The notes beneath the pieces are model-generated. The model saw only the letters and a program-made list of their open reading frames with translations. It ran no database searches and was not told the DNA's origin. Source: Polychytrium aggregatum (lineage: Eukaryota > Chytridiomycota > Chytridiomycetes > Polychytriales). Taken from it: 64,000 bases of DNA. The position numbers and the translations under genes were made by a program. The stretch is taken from positions 168,695 through 232,694 of the forward strand of contig NW_026516275.1 of NCBI RefSeq assembly GCF_025602895.1, given 5' to 3'. This document shows, one piece after another, positions 32,655 to 42,377 of the stretch; positions within the stretch are counted from its first letter, which is position 1; every line of letters starts with the position of its first letter.

Positions 32655-34349
32655 TCATGCCTTCTGCACAAGGTTTCGCTTGACTTGCCCAAGCGCCTCT
32701 TCCAGGAGCAGCTGCTCCGAGTGGGTCAGTTGCGACGAGCTCGACTCTGTCGTCTTGATCCATTCGCGGTCCCAAGGCAGCGAGGTGGTTGGTGAAAGCC
32801 GGCAGAGCGCCCACCGGATCCGCACCAAGTCAGCCGAGACGAACGAGTCGAATCGCTCGCCGACATAGACGACCACGGCGTCGAGGAGCTTTGCGGTGTC
32901 GAGCGGCGGCTGGACCTGGGCCAGCGAGACGAGCGTCGTGGCAAGCAGAGGATGGTGCTGGCGAGGGTCGAGCGGGATCGACTTGGGCGAGCTCGGATGG
33001 ATCTTGGTGGCATTGCTGAGGACGACGGCCCACCGTCGGGCGGCACTGGCAAAGAGCCCGGACGAGTGTAAATCGTGGACGATAGCGAACTGGAGGGTCG
33101 ACGTGGCCGTTTCATAGTCCAGCCGGTCCCAGAGCCGAGTCCATGCTGGGATGGAGCAGGCGAGCAGTTCGTGCGAGGGTTTGAGACCAGCCCGGTCCAG
33201 GGACAGAACCAGAGCCGTAAGGCCGCTGGCCTCGATCAGCTCTCGATCGAATCCAGAGCGATGCACAAGCGAGTCTGCAATCCGGGCAAACACACCGCAG
33301 CACACAGGACGCAGCTCCTCATCGTCCAGCAAGCGGCCCGCCCACAGAGTCTTGCTCCAGTCCAGCAGCTCCTGCGCAGAGAAGGTTTCGATGTGGCGGC
33401 ACATGAGGTTGGACCAGATCACAACCTGCTTGCTGTCGAGGTGGCGGCCTTGGAGCGCTGCATCAAACGACCGCACCAGATCAGCGGGCGGCAGCAACTG
33501 TCTCTGAGCATCGATCCGGCGGAATGCCAGCGCACGGAGCTCCTCGGAGAGTTTGGCCTCTAACTGCAGCCCTGAAAAGTTGAGGTGGGTAAAGGCCCAG
33601 AAGATCTTGGTTAGGCTCGAGATGCTGAGGGCCGACGGGCTGGACATTTGCGATGGTGATGTTGACGATGGAGGTGTTGACGATGTTGACGATGTTGACG
33701 ATGATGACGATGATAGTGGCGATGATGACGATGGAACAGAGGCACCAGACAGTTCGTGGGATGTCTGAGACTGCGACGGCGACGACGACGGGACCGCGTT
33801 GGTCCTGAGCTTTTCCAGCACCTGGAGGGCGATGGACGACGTCAGAGGCGAGTTTGGCAGATGGAGCAGCGCAAGCGCTTCGGCCACATCCGCGAGCTGT
33901 TGGTCAGACCAAGTGTCGATAGGCGATGGTGACGACGGCTCCAGCGACGCCTGCAGAATGGCGAGCAGGTTGGCGTTGCGACAGCCATCATGGGCAAGCT
34001 TGCGAAAGGCGCCGATCTGCTGGCTGAGAGTAAGCTGGTCGGGATGGCGCCGGTCCAGCTCGGCAGAGAGGAGAAAGATGCGGTCGGCCAGGGTCTGGGC
34101 GGGCGTGTTGTATCGGGCAATGTGGTCGAGGAGATCGGGGGTGGCGAGCTTCTTGAGATTCCAGTCCCGCTCGATCCGATAGAGCCGTCGTTGGTTCCAG
34201 AGCACCGGAGATGGAGCTGCACGATCAGCGACCGAAGCGGAACGCAGCCGAGGAACCGAGGGAAGGTCAGACGACAGCCAGGGCCTGGGATGCGGGCACG
34301 GCAGGATATGCCGATGCGGACGAGCGACGCTCTTGGACAGAGAGGCCAT
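32655..34349 (-). CDS. Putative mitochondrial FASTK/OPR-like helical repeat protein
   Basis: Single exon, 564 aa. The first ~45 residues are rich in Arg, Ser and Pro with no acidic residues until Asp, as in a mitochondrial presequence. The rest is almost entirely alpha-helical, with repeated motifs such as WSDQQLADVAEALALLHL, ISSLTKIFWAFTHLNF and AQELLDWSKTLWAGRLL, which resemble the helical repeats of FAST-kinase-like and octotricopeptide RNA-binding proteins. A low-complexity Ser/Thr insert near residues 195-235 is encoded by a GAT/GTTGAC-type repeat on the plus strand (33652-33734). Known relatives act on organellar RNA; that is an inference here, and the assignment is by style rather than a diagnostic motif. 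I saw no clear RAP domain at the C-terminus. Confidence 0.6.
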   Translation of the reverse strand: MASLSKSVARPHRHILPCPHPRPWLSSDLPSVPRLRSASVADRAAPSPVLWNQRRLYRIERDWNLKKLATPDLLDHIARYNTPAQTLADRIFLLSAELDRRHPDQLTLSQQIGAFRKLAHDGCRNANLLAILQASLEPSSPSPIDTWSDQQLADVAEALALLHLPNSPLTSSIALQVLEKLRTNAVPSSSPSQSQTSHELSGASVPSSSSPLSSSSSSTSSTSSTPPSSTSPSQMSSPSALSISSLTKIFWAFTHLNFSGLQLEAKLSEELRALAFRRIDAQRQLLPPADLVRSFDAALQGRHLDSKQVVIWSNLMCRHIETFSAQELLDWSKTLWAGRLLDDEELRPVCCGVFARIADSLVHRSGFDRELIEASGLTALVLSLDRAGLKPSHELLACSIPAWTRLWDRLDYETATSTLQFAIVHDLHSSGLFASAARRWAVVLSNATKIHPSSPKSIPLDPRQHHPLLATTLVSLAQVQPPLDTAKLLDAVVVYVGERFDSFVSADLVRIRWALCRLSPTTSLPWDREWIKTTESSSSQLTHSEQLLLEEALGQVKRNLVQKA

Positions 34350-34501
34350 GGCGGCGACGGTTGGGCAGCGACGAGATCGAGGCAGAGCGGTGTGGACGGA
34401 TGGCGACCGATGACTGCCGACAAGGCCTGCGGGATGTGCACGACGAGACGCAGTCCAGCGATGCGATCGACCGGGAGGGTTACCAATCCAGACTGTTGAC
34501 C

Positions 34502-34746
34502 ATCAACCGGATGGCTGGCGACTATCAACCGGATGACTGGCGACTATCAACCGGATGACTGGCGACTATCAACCGGATGACTGGCGACTATCAACCGGAT
34601 GACTGGCGACTATCAACCGGATGACTGGCGACTATCAACCGGATGACTGGCGACTATCAACCGGATGACTGGCGACTATCAACCGGATGACTGGCGACTA
34701 TCAACCGGATGACTGGCGACTATCAACCGGATGGCTGGCGACTATC
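34502..34746. repeat. 22-bp minisatellite, 11 copies
   Basis: Eleven head-to-tail copies at a strict 22-bp period; each begins aaccggatg and ends ggcgactatc, with the first and last copies carrying atggctgg instead of atgactgg. The period is not a multiple of three and copies are adjacent without spacers, so it is neither coding nor a CRISPR array. Located upstream of the FASTK-like gene. Confidence 0.95.
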
Positions 34747-34848
34747 ACCTTTGTCGACTATCATCTCTGTCGATCATCATCTCTGTCGACTATCATCTCT
34801 GTCGATACATCATCTTTGTCGACTATCATCTCTGTCGGTACATCTCAC
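34737..34848. repeat. Second minisatellite, ~16-18-bp unit, about 6 copies
   Basis: Degenerate copies of gactatcatctctgtc follow directly after the 22-bp array and share its gactatca core, suggesting that one array seeded the other. Confidence 0.88.
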
Positions 34849-35546
34849 CGTCTCCCGCAGCGGCTCGCTGGCGGGTCCTGGTCGTGGTGACTCGTGTGGG
34901 TCCGTCATGCCAGCTCATCGCCGGGATGTGGGGGGAGGCACCCGGACGAGCCCACAGGAGCGAGCAGCCGTTTGTTGATCCCCAGCGGATGAGCACATGT
35001 CCCGCTCGGCCGCGAGCGAGTGGTGTTGTTGGCGGTGTTGTTATTGCCACTGCCGTTGTCGGCAATGTTGTTAATACTGTTGGTCATGTTGCAATCGCTG
35101 CGCTGTATTGCGATCCAGCCCGTTGATCTCACCAAGTCAAGCACAAGTTGCATCCCGAGTCAACATCCGGGTTGACATTCCCCGAGTCGACACCCGTCCA
35201 GGCCCATCGACGATGCTCACATGCCCCACGTTGTTGTTGGTCTCATGCCCACCGACAGCACCACACCACCGCCGCCCTCGTCCGCAACCGCATCTCGGCG
35301 TCGCTCCGAACCCACCAGCACCCCCGCGCTCACAGTGACTCATCCTGGCTGGCGTCATGACCCCGCCAAGTCATGTTCCCGTCGGCCCTGGAGTATAAAA
35401 GACCCGGCCCTGGTCGCGGCCTTCTTCCTTCCCCAGCCTGCCTCGCAAAGCCTGCCTCGCAAACCACTTTCGGTCATCTCCAGCCACCCGTCTTTTGTTC
35501 TTTGCACCCTTTCCCGCTCCTCTTTCATCCTCAGCCACCTCGCATC
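34849..35546. other. Promoter region of the universal stress protein gene
   Basis: No protein gene supported. Contains gttgtt/attgcc-type runs at 35026-35090 and a clear TATA box (listed separately) upstream of the stress protein start. Confidence 0.5.
35394..35400 (+). promoter_or_regulatory. TATA box TATAAAA
   Basis: Perfect TATAAAA 147 bp upstream of the start codon of the universal stress protein gene, with a pyrimidine-rich 5' leader in between. TATA promoters are typical of stress-regulated genes. Confidence 0.7.
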
Positions 35547-36354
35547 ATGGCCACCGGTATTGAAGTCGAAAACGTCCCCGTCTCCCACGCCCCCCGCACG
35601 ATCCTCATCGCCGTCGATGACTCTGAGCACGGCGTCCGCGCCCTCGAGCATGCCTTCACTCATGTCCTCAACGACGGCGACGAGGTCGTTGTCGTCACCG
35701 TTTTGAAGGCCGCCGCCGCCATCTCGTACTCGGGCGTCACCGGAACCCCCTCCGGTCTGGGTAAGTCGTTTCGCCTTGCTTGTTTGCCGTGCAACTGGCG
35801 TCGCCCCGTTTGGACCAGCATCCAGCCAACTGATCTGCTGCTTGCTCGCCTTGACCGACAGATGCCTCTGACTACGAGAACCAGAAGCTTGTAAGTTGAA
35901 CATCTCTGCGTGCTGTCTCCGCCACCGCCCTAGTCATGCCCACACACATTCTCTGCATTTGCTTCTCACACTCACTCGTCCCATATTCACTTCAGCTGCA
36001 AAACACCATCCGCGAAGTTGTCGAGAAGGTTGCTGCCAAGTATACCAAGCGCGTCCACGTCAAGGTCGAGTCGTTCATTGGCGATCCTCGACAGATCATT
36101 GTCCTCCGCGCCGACGAAGTCAAGGCCAGCCTCATCGTTGTCGGCAGCCACGGCCGATCTGGCCTGAAGAGGTATGTCCAGTCCGCTTCCTGCCGCAGTC
36201 GGCTCCCCTGTCGATGCTGGTTGTGGATATGCACTGACGCCGCTCCATTTGTCTCCCCCGACCTTTGCTCCACAGCCTCCTGCTTGGCAGTGTCTCTGCC
36301 TACGTCGTCCAGCACGCCCACACCCCTGTCCTGGTCGTCCGCCCCATTGCCTAA
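35547..36354 (+). CDS. Universal stress protein (UspA family), 4 exons
   Basis: Exons 35547-35760, 35862-35890, 35996-36171 and 36276-36354 encode 165 aa with consistent phases. The UspA fold is clear: RTILIAVDDSEHG at the first strand with the adenine-contacting Asp, then SFIGDPRQIIVLRADEVKASLIVVGSHGRSGLKR and GSVSAYVVQHAHTPVLVVR at the end. The G-x2-G-x9-GS pattern (GSHGRSGLKRLLLGS) is the ATP-binding signature, so this is probably an ATP-binding USP. Role: cytosolic stress response of unknown mechanism. A TATA box upstream suggests inducible expression. Exon 2 is only 29 nt. Confidence 0.94.
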
Positions 36355-37636
36355 ACCGCCGAGCCGGCTATCGCAATTGACCTGTATATTTCTGCCGACA
36401 AGCCCTCACCATCATTGTTTGCAACCTCCAACACATCGTCGTATCTCTTTGGCTCTATACTCTTGCTTCATTGTTTTGCTGCTCTCTCGTTCCGCTTTGT
36501 ATCAGTTATGCCGTCTGTCATCCCCCCCACCATTGCACTTGTATCCCACTGCATTGGCTATTCTGTGCTGCTCAAGTGCAGATCCTCTCTCTTTTTGGTC
36601 TCGCTCGGCTTGCTGCTGCATGAGAGCCCCCTGCCAGCACAGCACCACCAACCCTCCTCAATACAAGCCGTTCTATACACAATTCCCACAAAATGGCAGT
36701 GCACCCGGGTGTCATGGTTGAGAGTGTAGTCTCATTGAGTTATCACTGTTGTTTTGGTTGTGGTGAGCCCGAGCACCTTCCGATCCAGCCTGCCCCGGCC
36801 TCGTCGTTCTTGGCCAGGTGCATCTCATGTGGACCGATCCCACTCTCGACTATCGAGTCCCGAGCATGTCCTTGTGCACACCATGATATGCATGAAAGCG
36901 GTTCTCGGCAAGCCTTGTCAGAACAGTGGGATGGTTCACGCCACGGCCCCTGGTCACCCACCCCAGCCGCCCACAGCCAATCAGGTTCCCTGTCCCGCCA
37001 TGGCCACAAAACATGTGTCCGTCGTCACACCACTTTTTTTGCTCCCCCGATGGCGCAACCGCCGTTGTTCATGACGCTCTTCCGGCATCCATCGCCCATA
37101 TCAACCAGTGCTCCGCCCTGGACTATCGTCTTCCAGCGCCGCCATCGCATGGATGCTTCCTCCGTCAACCCAGGATATCCTCTAGAATTGATTCCAGGCT
37201 ATTGTCCCCAGCCGCCCCCGTTTTCTCCCTCTGGCCCCACAATCAACCGTCCCCGTCGAGAAATCCTTTCGTCCTGCCGTACTCGAGCTGCACATCTGCT
37301 CGTTCCGCCGATTCGATACCTACAGAACCACACCATATTCACGAGCTCCGGACATCTTGCTCTCCAGTGTCTCGATCACCAGTGCCAACTCTCGGCTGAA
37401 TCTCACGTTTCTGTCCGAACAGCTTCGACACTGTCTCGTGGGCGCCATTGCTGTTCTGCCGAACCTTCCTCCTGCCAGACCCAAGCGTCCGAAACCCGCT
37501 GGCTGTCGCCTCCGTCCCTTGCCTGATTCCGGATCATCGGCACGCTGGCGCCCCTCGTCTTTAAAAGCAGTGCCGCCGCCCAACTCCATCCCATTGCCCT
37601 CTGTTGTGGCCATCTCAAGCCCCTCCGCGAGATTCA
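36355..37636. other. Intergenic region between stress protein and F-box genes
   Basis: About 1.3 kb of C-rich sequence with long open frames but no conserved domain; I treat it as the 3' region of the stress protein gene plus the promoter/leader of the F-box gene. A TTTAAAA sequence at about 37560 could serve as a weak TATA element. Confidence 0.45.
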
Positions 37637-39394
37637 ATGCCTCATCCGTCCACCGCCCGTTTGCACGAGCCCTCGCCCTTTGCCCGGCTTCCGACCGAAG
37701 TCCTCAAGCTGATTCTGCACCAGCTTTCCGACCCGAGCCTGTTTTCGTGTCTGCTCGTGTCCAGACGGCTCTCGGCCCTCGCCAGGGAGGAGCTGTGGCG
37801 AGCCCCACCACTCTCTGCATTTGAATCCGTGATTGGTAAGCTTGTCGCATCCAATGCAATTCGTTCGGAGACCGATCGCCGTCCAGTCCCTCGTCGACCT
37901 ATGGGCACTCGCAGTCCACTCGATACAGATGCAGCCCCGAGCATTGCCCGAGTCAGACCCGCGGGGATTACTTCGGCGCATAACCCCGGAGTTTCAGCAT
38001 CCGAATCGCCCCTGCTCTCAAGCCAACACGACTCTCTGTGTCCTGCTGAAGCTCCCACAACCACGGACGCTGTGTCGATCCGGTCGTCGGTACCATCGCC
38101 CTCGTCGCTCCGGCATCGTCAAATGGATTCGCTCGGACACACGCTCCAGCCACTGCTGCAAGTCGGACGACTCGTGCGCTCGATATCTGTTTGCCACCGT
38201 GATATGACCAAGGCCACCCCGGCAGTGCTGTGGCTCATCCTGTGGGCCTGTCCTCATCTTCGGTCCCTCAGTCTCGATGCTGGACACGACCATGTCTCCA
38301 ACAGACCCTTGATAAGCTCGGCGTTCCTTCTGCAATCGGTGTCGTTTGCGTCCAGTCTCCGATCTCTCAGTCTCGGTACATGCGACTTGCAGGACCAAAC
38401 CCTGGCCGAGCTGGCTCGACTGTGTGGACCTACACTCTCTCAATTAGCTCTAACGGAATGCAGCGCCATTACCGAGCCCGCGCTGGTCAACTTCATCTCA
38501 CAGACGCCTGGTCTCAAAGCTGTCGAGTTGGGCTCGTTCCAGTCCTACCTCGGCACATTCTCGAACCGCCTGCTGGCCGGCGAAGCCCTCGTCATGGCTC
38601 TGGCCGATCTCTCCCATCTCGAGCGTCTTTCGATCGGGCACGGCATCTGCTCGGTCCACAAGTCCTGGATGGTCGGCCTCTCGCCAAAGTTCTTTCCCTC
38701 GCTACGCTCGCTCATCTTTGCCGCCTCCCACGATACGGCATCTCCCGAGGCAATGTGTGTGTGGATATCTCACTTGAGGAGTCTCTCTGAGCTATCGCTG
38801 GCCGGTGATTTCATCAACGAAGCCGTGGTCGAACAGAGCGTCCTGGCAACAGGACGGACACTGAAGGCGCTGCATCTTATCCAAGCAAGCCAGATGACCA
38901 TCCGAGCACTCCACCTCATTGCCGAGCACTGCCCCATGGTGCGGTCCCTGCAGTACACCCTGCCCCGGTCCAATCCCAGGCTCTCTGTCTCGCCGGGCTG
39001 GTACGATGGCGCCGTCGCAGACCTGCTCGACAAGTGTCTGCTGCTCGAGTCGCTCGCCCTGAACACTGGCCGATACGTCAAGTTCCACGACTCAAGCCTG
39101 GAGCAGATCATGCCCCGTGCCATGCGTCTCCGCGATCTGAAACTCAGCACCGGGCAGTTCCAGATCTCGGACGAGTTTCTGAGCCGATGCGAGGATCGGG
39201 GTCTGTTGTTTCCGAGTCTGCAGGCCCTGAGCTTTTCACTCATCGACGAGCAGGGCTGCTTTCCGCCGCCACAGCGCATCGTGCGCTTCGTGGAGCTGTG
39301 CTGTCCGGTCCTGAAGGCCTTTGACTGTGGGAACATTTCGATCTGGCGGGAGGTCACGCAGGCACTACCGACCATCAGACATCTGTCGTGGTGA
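37637..39394 (+). CDS. F-box protein with leucine-rich repeats
   Basis: Single exon, 585 aa. An F-box at residues ~14-55 (FARLPTEVLKLILHQLSDPSLFSCLLVSRRL, ending REELWRAP) would bind Skp1 in an SCF ubiquitin ligase. A Ser/Pro-rich linker (~70-160) leads to a C-terminal leucine-rich repeat array (HLRSLSLDAG, LRSLSLGTCDLQDQTLAELARLCG, LSQLALTECSAITEPALVNF) of the FBXL type that would select substrates. The substrate is unknown. I chose ATG 37637; the frame is open a little further upstream but without an ATG. No intron is needed. Confidence 0.85.
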   Translation: MPHPSTARLHEPSPFARLPTEVLKLILHQLSDPSLFSCLLVSRRLSALAREELWRAPPLSAFESVIGKLVASNAIRSETDRRPVPRRPMGTRSPLDTDAAPSIARVRPAGITSAHNPGVSASESPLLSSQHDSLCPAEAPTTTDAVSIRSSVPSPSSLRHRQMDSLGHTLQPLLQVGRLVRSISVCHRDMTKATPAVLWLILWACPHLRSLSLDAGHDHVSNRPLISSAFLLQSVSFASSLRSLSLGTCDLQDQTLAELARLCGPTLSQLALTECSAITEPALVNFISQTPGLKAVELGSFQSYLGTFSNRLLAGEALVMALADLSHLERLSIGHGICSVHKSWMVGLSPKFFPSLRSLIFAASHDTASPEAMCVWISHLRSLSELSLAGDFINEAVVEQSVLATGRTLKALHLIQASQMTIRALHLIAEHCPMVRSLQYTLPRSNPRLSVSPGWYDGAVADLLDKCLLLESLALNTGRYVKFHDSSLEQIMPRAMRLRDLKLSTGQFQISDEFLSRCEDRGLLFPSLQALSFSLIDEQGCFPPPQRIVRFVELCCPVLKAFDCGNISIWREVTQALPTIRHLSW

Positions 39395-40562
39395 CGCGAG
39401 CGACCCTGCAATCCAACTGGCGAATGTGCTTGGCGGGCCGCATCCTTTCCATGGCTCTGCGGTCTGCATATTCGGCATCCGTGATCACTTTCAATTGCTA
39501 TTCCACACCACTTTGTCGACTTCCTCGCACGCACCGCCACATATCACCTCCCTGCTTTCCAATCCGCCACTTCCAGCACAAGCACTCTCTCTCCATATGT
39601 ATACTCACTCTCCGAAACGACCTCTATTGTAGTCTTGGACGAATACGTGCGGACGCGAATAAACAATGCAACGACATCCGCCCAGGACACTTTTTGCTGT
39701 ATCTTGGGGATACAGACCCAATACGGTGGGTGTACAGTCAATCCAGAAACACATCACAGAATGGTCATGGCCAGTGTGTGATGTTTTGAGTGATAACATA
39801 TTTGTCCAACGACCGAGACCTGTTTTGTATTGTATTGGTCGCAAGTGACTGCTTGACGCTGAAACAGAGCGCTCTCGTTTCGATTGCAATCGACGACAGG
39901 CTTGAAGCCTGATTGTCTGTATCAGCCCAACAAGCCTGGGGATCATGGTTCCCACCTGTGAGCCAAGCAGCCTGGCCCAGGCGGTGCTGCTCCGACGCTT
40001 GTCAGAGCCCATGTCTATGCCTCACCCAATCACTCACGCTGGAGCCGTCCTGGAGCCAAGAGACGTGAGTCTTTGCCACGTCTTTTGCTCGCTCGCTCCT
40101 GCCGACCGCTCCTGCCCTGTTTCTGCATCTCTGTCGCTCCCGAGCCACGATTCCCTCTGCATCCGCTTCGGCTCGCTGATCTCCCTGATCGACCTCGACA
40201 TCGCGTTCCCACGGACGCCAGCCACGATCCCACGAGCTTCTTTGCTGCTCCATCGACACGATCTCAATTTCGATCCCGATTTCGATCTCGATTTCGGCAT
40301 CGGCTTCGGCCTCGATATCCAGACGCATCTCCGCCCTCCACTGCCGTCGGTGGGAACTACTGTCCGCGACCAACTCTTCACCGTCAAGCCCTTCTTACTT
40401 GGCTGTGCCATTCCACTTTGAGAGTGTGCCATTCCACTTTGAGAGGCGTCCGCATCTATCACACGAAACCAAGGCGGGCCGGGTTGATCTGAGAGCCAAG
40501 ACGGACCGAGACACCCTCGCTACTGCAACTCCCCGTCGCGATCCAGGCCAGACGATGAGACT
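39395..40562. other. Intergenic region between F-box and CXorf65-like genes
   Basis: 3' UTR of the F-box gene (AATAAA at about 39658) followed by the upstream region of the next gene. A possible 5'-UTR splice donor (gacgtgagtc) is at about 40063. A gatttc/gatctc hexamer tract spans 40259-40316. The open frame 39945-40421 has no recognisable content. Confidence 0.45.
40259..40316. repeat. Degenerate hexanucleotide tract (gatttc / gatctc / ggcttc)
   Basis: About nine degenerate hexamers in tandem upstream of the CXorf65-like gene; read directly from the sequence. Confidence 0.8.
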
Positions 40563-42061
40563 ATGAGCTTTATTATCGTAAAATACGGTGGTGCGTATCG
40601 ATGCGGCGCTTGGGCAGCCAGTCTGTCCAGTTGAGGAGCTTTCATTTTGTATTGCGTCAAATTCGGCCGCACTGTGCTGCAACATAGTCCATGTCCACGA
40701 CGCTATGCGATGACGGTCGCTGTGGACGCAACGCGGGTGGGTCTGAAACATGCGGTAGCATGCGAACAAGCACACGCTATCCGCTAACCTTCCCAATTGT
40801 CTTCCACAGCTAATGAAGAAAAGATTCTGAACCCGAATTGTCTATGCTCTGTCCTGCTGAACCACATCAAAAAGGCACCCGCCATTCTGAGCGCTCTGGG
40901 GCTACAGCACCCCTTTTCCGAGCCCGTCGATCTAGCCTTGGAGACCGGAGAGGTCATTGATCTGCTTAACAAGCCCCGGGAATACGCCAAGCGCTTCGTA
41001 GAGCCGAGGGGCGTCTATGTGCTGGTCAAAGTCGTGTCAGGTATGGCTCTCGAAGGCGAGAGACGGGACGGAACGGGACGGGGAAGAGGCTCACGCTGGG
41101 AGCTGCAGAGAGGAAAGGGCCCAGGGGAAGGCGCCTGCTCTGAGAATGTTCGCGTTGAGTGAGATGGCCGAGGCTGGGAAGCAGCAGCGTCCCTTATCGC
41201 ACCTACTGCATCTTACATCCCGCCATCAGAGGAGACCGAGGAAACGGTGGCGCAATACGTTCCTCTCCTGGAACAAACTGGAGACTCCAAGGTCAAGTAC
41301 TCATGTGAGTAGCCAATGTCGTCGTGGGGTGGGGTGAAGTGGGGTAGGAGCGATCCATCTCAACCTCAAGAGCGTTGGTGTCGCTGTGGATGTTTGCAAA
41401 GGAGTGGATAGCGGAGAAGCAAGTCAATGTGGGTGTGCATATTCCTCAAAGCGGTGGTGCTGGCGAGTGAGTGTCGGCAGGCACCGACATGTGGGGCAGG
41501 CCCTAGCTCTGTTCGATAGTCTCGATCATGTCATTCCCAACAACGACTATGACTACGATCACGACTATGACCACGACCACGATAACGATAACGATCAAAC
41601 ACGCCCCTGACGCCATCGTCTCTGTTCCTCAACCCTTGACCGCAGTATCGTCACAAAGCCGGCAAAAGTACAAGTACGGCAAATATGCCTCGGGTTCAAC
41701 TGGCCAGTCCATTGCCGATTCAAACGACAGCGGCGGTGGCGGTGGTGGTGGTGGTGGTGGCGATCGAAAGGGGCTTGGTGGGAAAGCGCGCCGATACGGG
41801 GGCTCGAGTGTCTCGCAATCGATATCGCACGATGCCTCGGCCTCGCAGGGCTTGTCGTCAAATCAGAGTCTGAGCTCCAACAGCATGATGGCCAGCCCAG
41901 GGCAGTCCTCCGGGACATCTGCAGCCGCCGCCAACCAGTCCAGCACGCTGAGTCCCAACTCGGCTGCCGCCGGCAAGTCCCCGCATCCTCCAAACTCCAA
42001 ACCGGACACGGCCAACCCCCGGCCCCCGCAACCCAAGCGCAGCGTGGTGTCGCGCAACTAG
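40563..42061 (+). CDS. CXorf65/C22orf15-like protein, 4 exons
   Basis: Exons 40563-40590, 40810-41040, 41188-41304 and 41646-42061 encode 263 aa in consistent phase. The N-terminal ~100 residues resemble the uncharacterised animal proteins CXorf65 and C22orf15: MSFIIVKYG, then an NPNCLCSVLLNHIKK helix, VDLALETGEVIDLLNKPREYA, and the closing RGVYVLVKVV. This looks like a small ubiquitin-like or DUF fold. Then comes an acidic stretch and a disordered Ser/Gly/Asn-rich tail with a poly-Gly run. Function is unknown; human relatives are testis-enriched, so a link to the flagellum is possible but only inferred. The acceptor of exon 3 is ambiguous by three bases (cagcag). Confidence 0.72.
41543..41596. 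repeat. Hexanucleotide-like tract in intron 3 of the CXorf65-like gene
   Basis: Degenerate gactat/gaccac/gataac hexamers in tandem, entirely inside intron 41305-41645. Confidence 0.85.
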
Positions 42062-42377
42062 CAACCTGCAACTTCGGTGTCGAGAATAATCAGGTGTGGG
42101 CATGGGATAGGTGCAGATGGTATGCCCGCTGATGGGACAGGCTGGATGGCACTACGCTATCTCTGGCACGACAGTCGCGAATCGACAGCGTCGTCATTGT
42201 AATCATATGGAAGTAAAGTATCGCTTTTGCATAAGGAGTGCAGATGGGCGATTCTGGCCCTGGCCAACTGGAATCATCATGGCTGGCCAATTCCGGGGCA
42301 TCGGCGGGTGCGCGTGTGTCGCAATGATGATGGAGTGATTGTGACTACGCGTGTGTATTGGTATCGATGACGATGCC

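Noticed and set aside
34502-34746. CRISPR-like appearance of the regular array
   Set aside because: The copies are directly adjacent at a 22-bp period with no unique spacers, in a eukaryotic context; it is a minisatellite.
36693-37526. 277-codon open frame between the stress protein and F-box genes
   Set aside because: Composition is C-rich and proline-rich in several frames, with no domain and no conserved motif; likely chance.
39945-40421. 158-codon open frame before the CXorf65-like gene
   Set aside because: Runs through a hexamer repeat and a plausible splice donor at about 40063; no conserved content.
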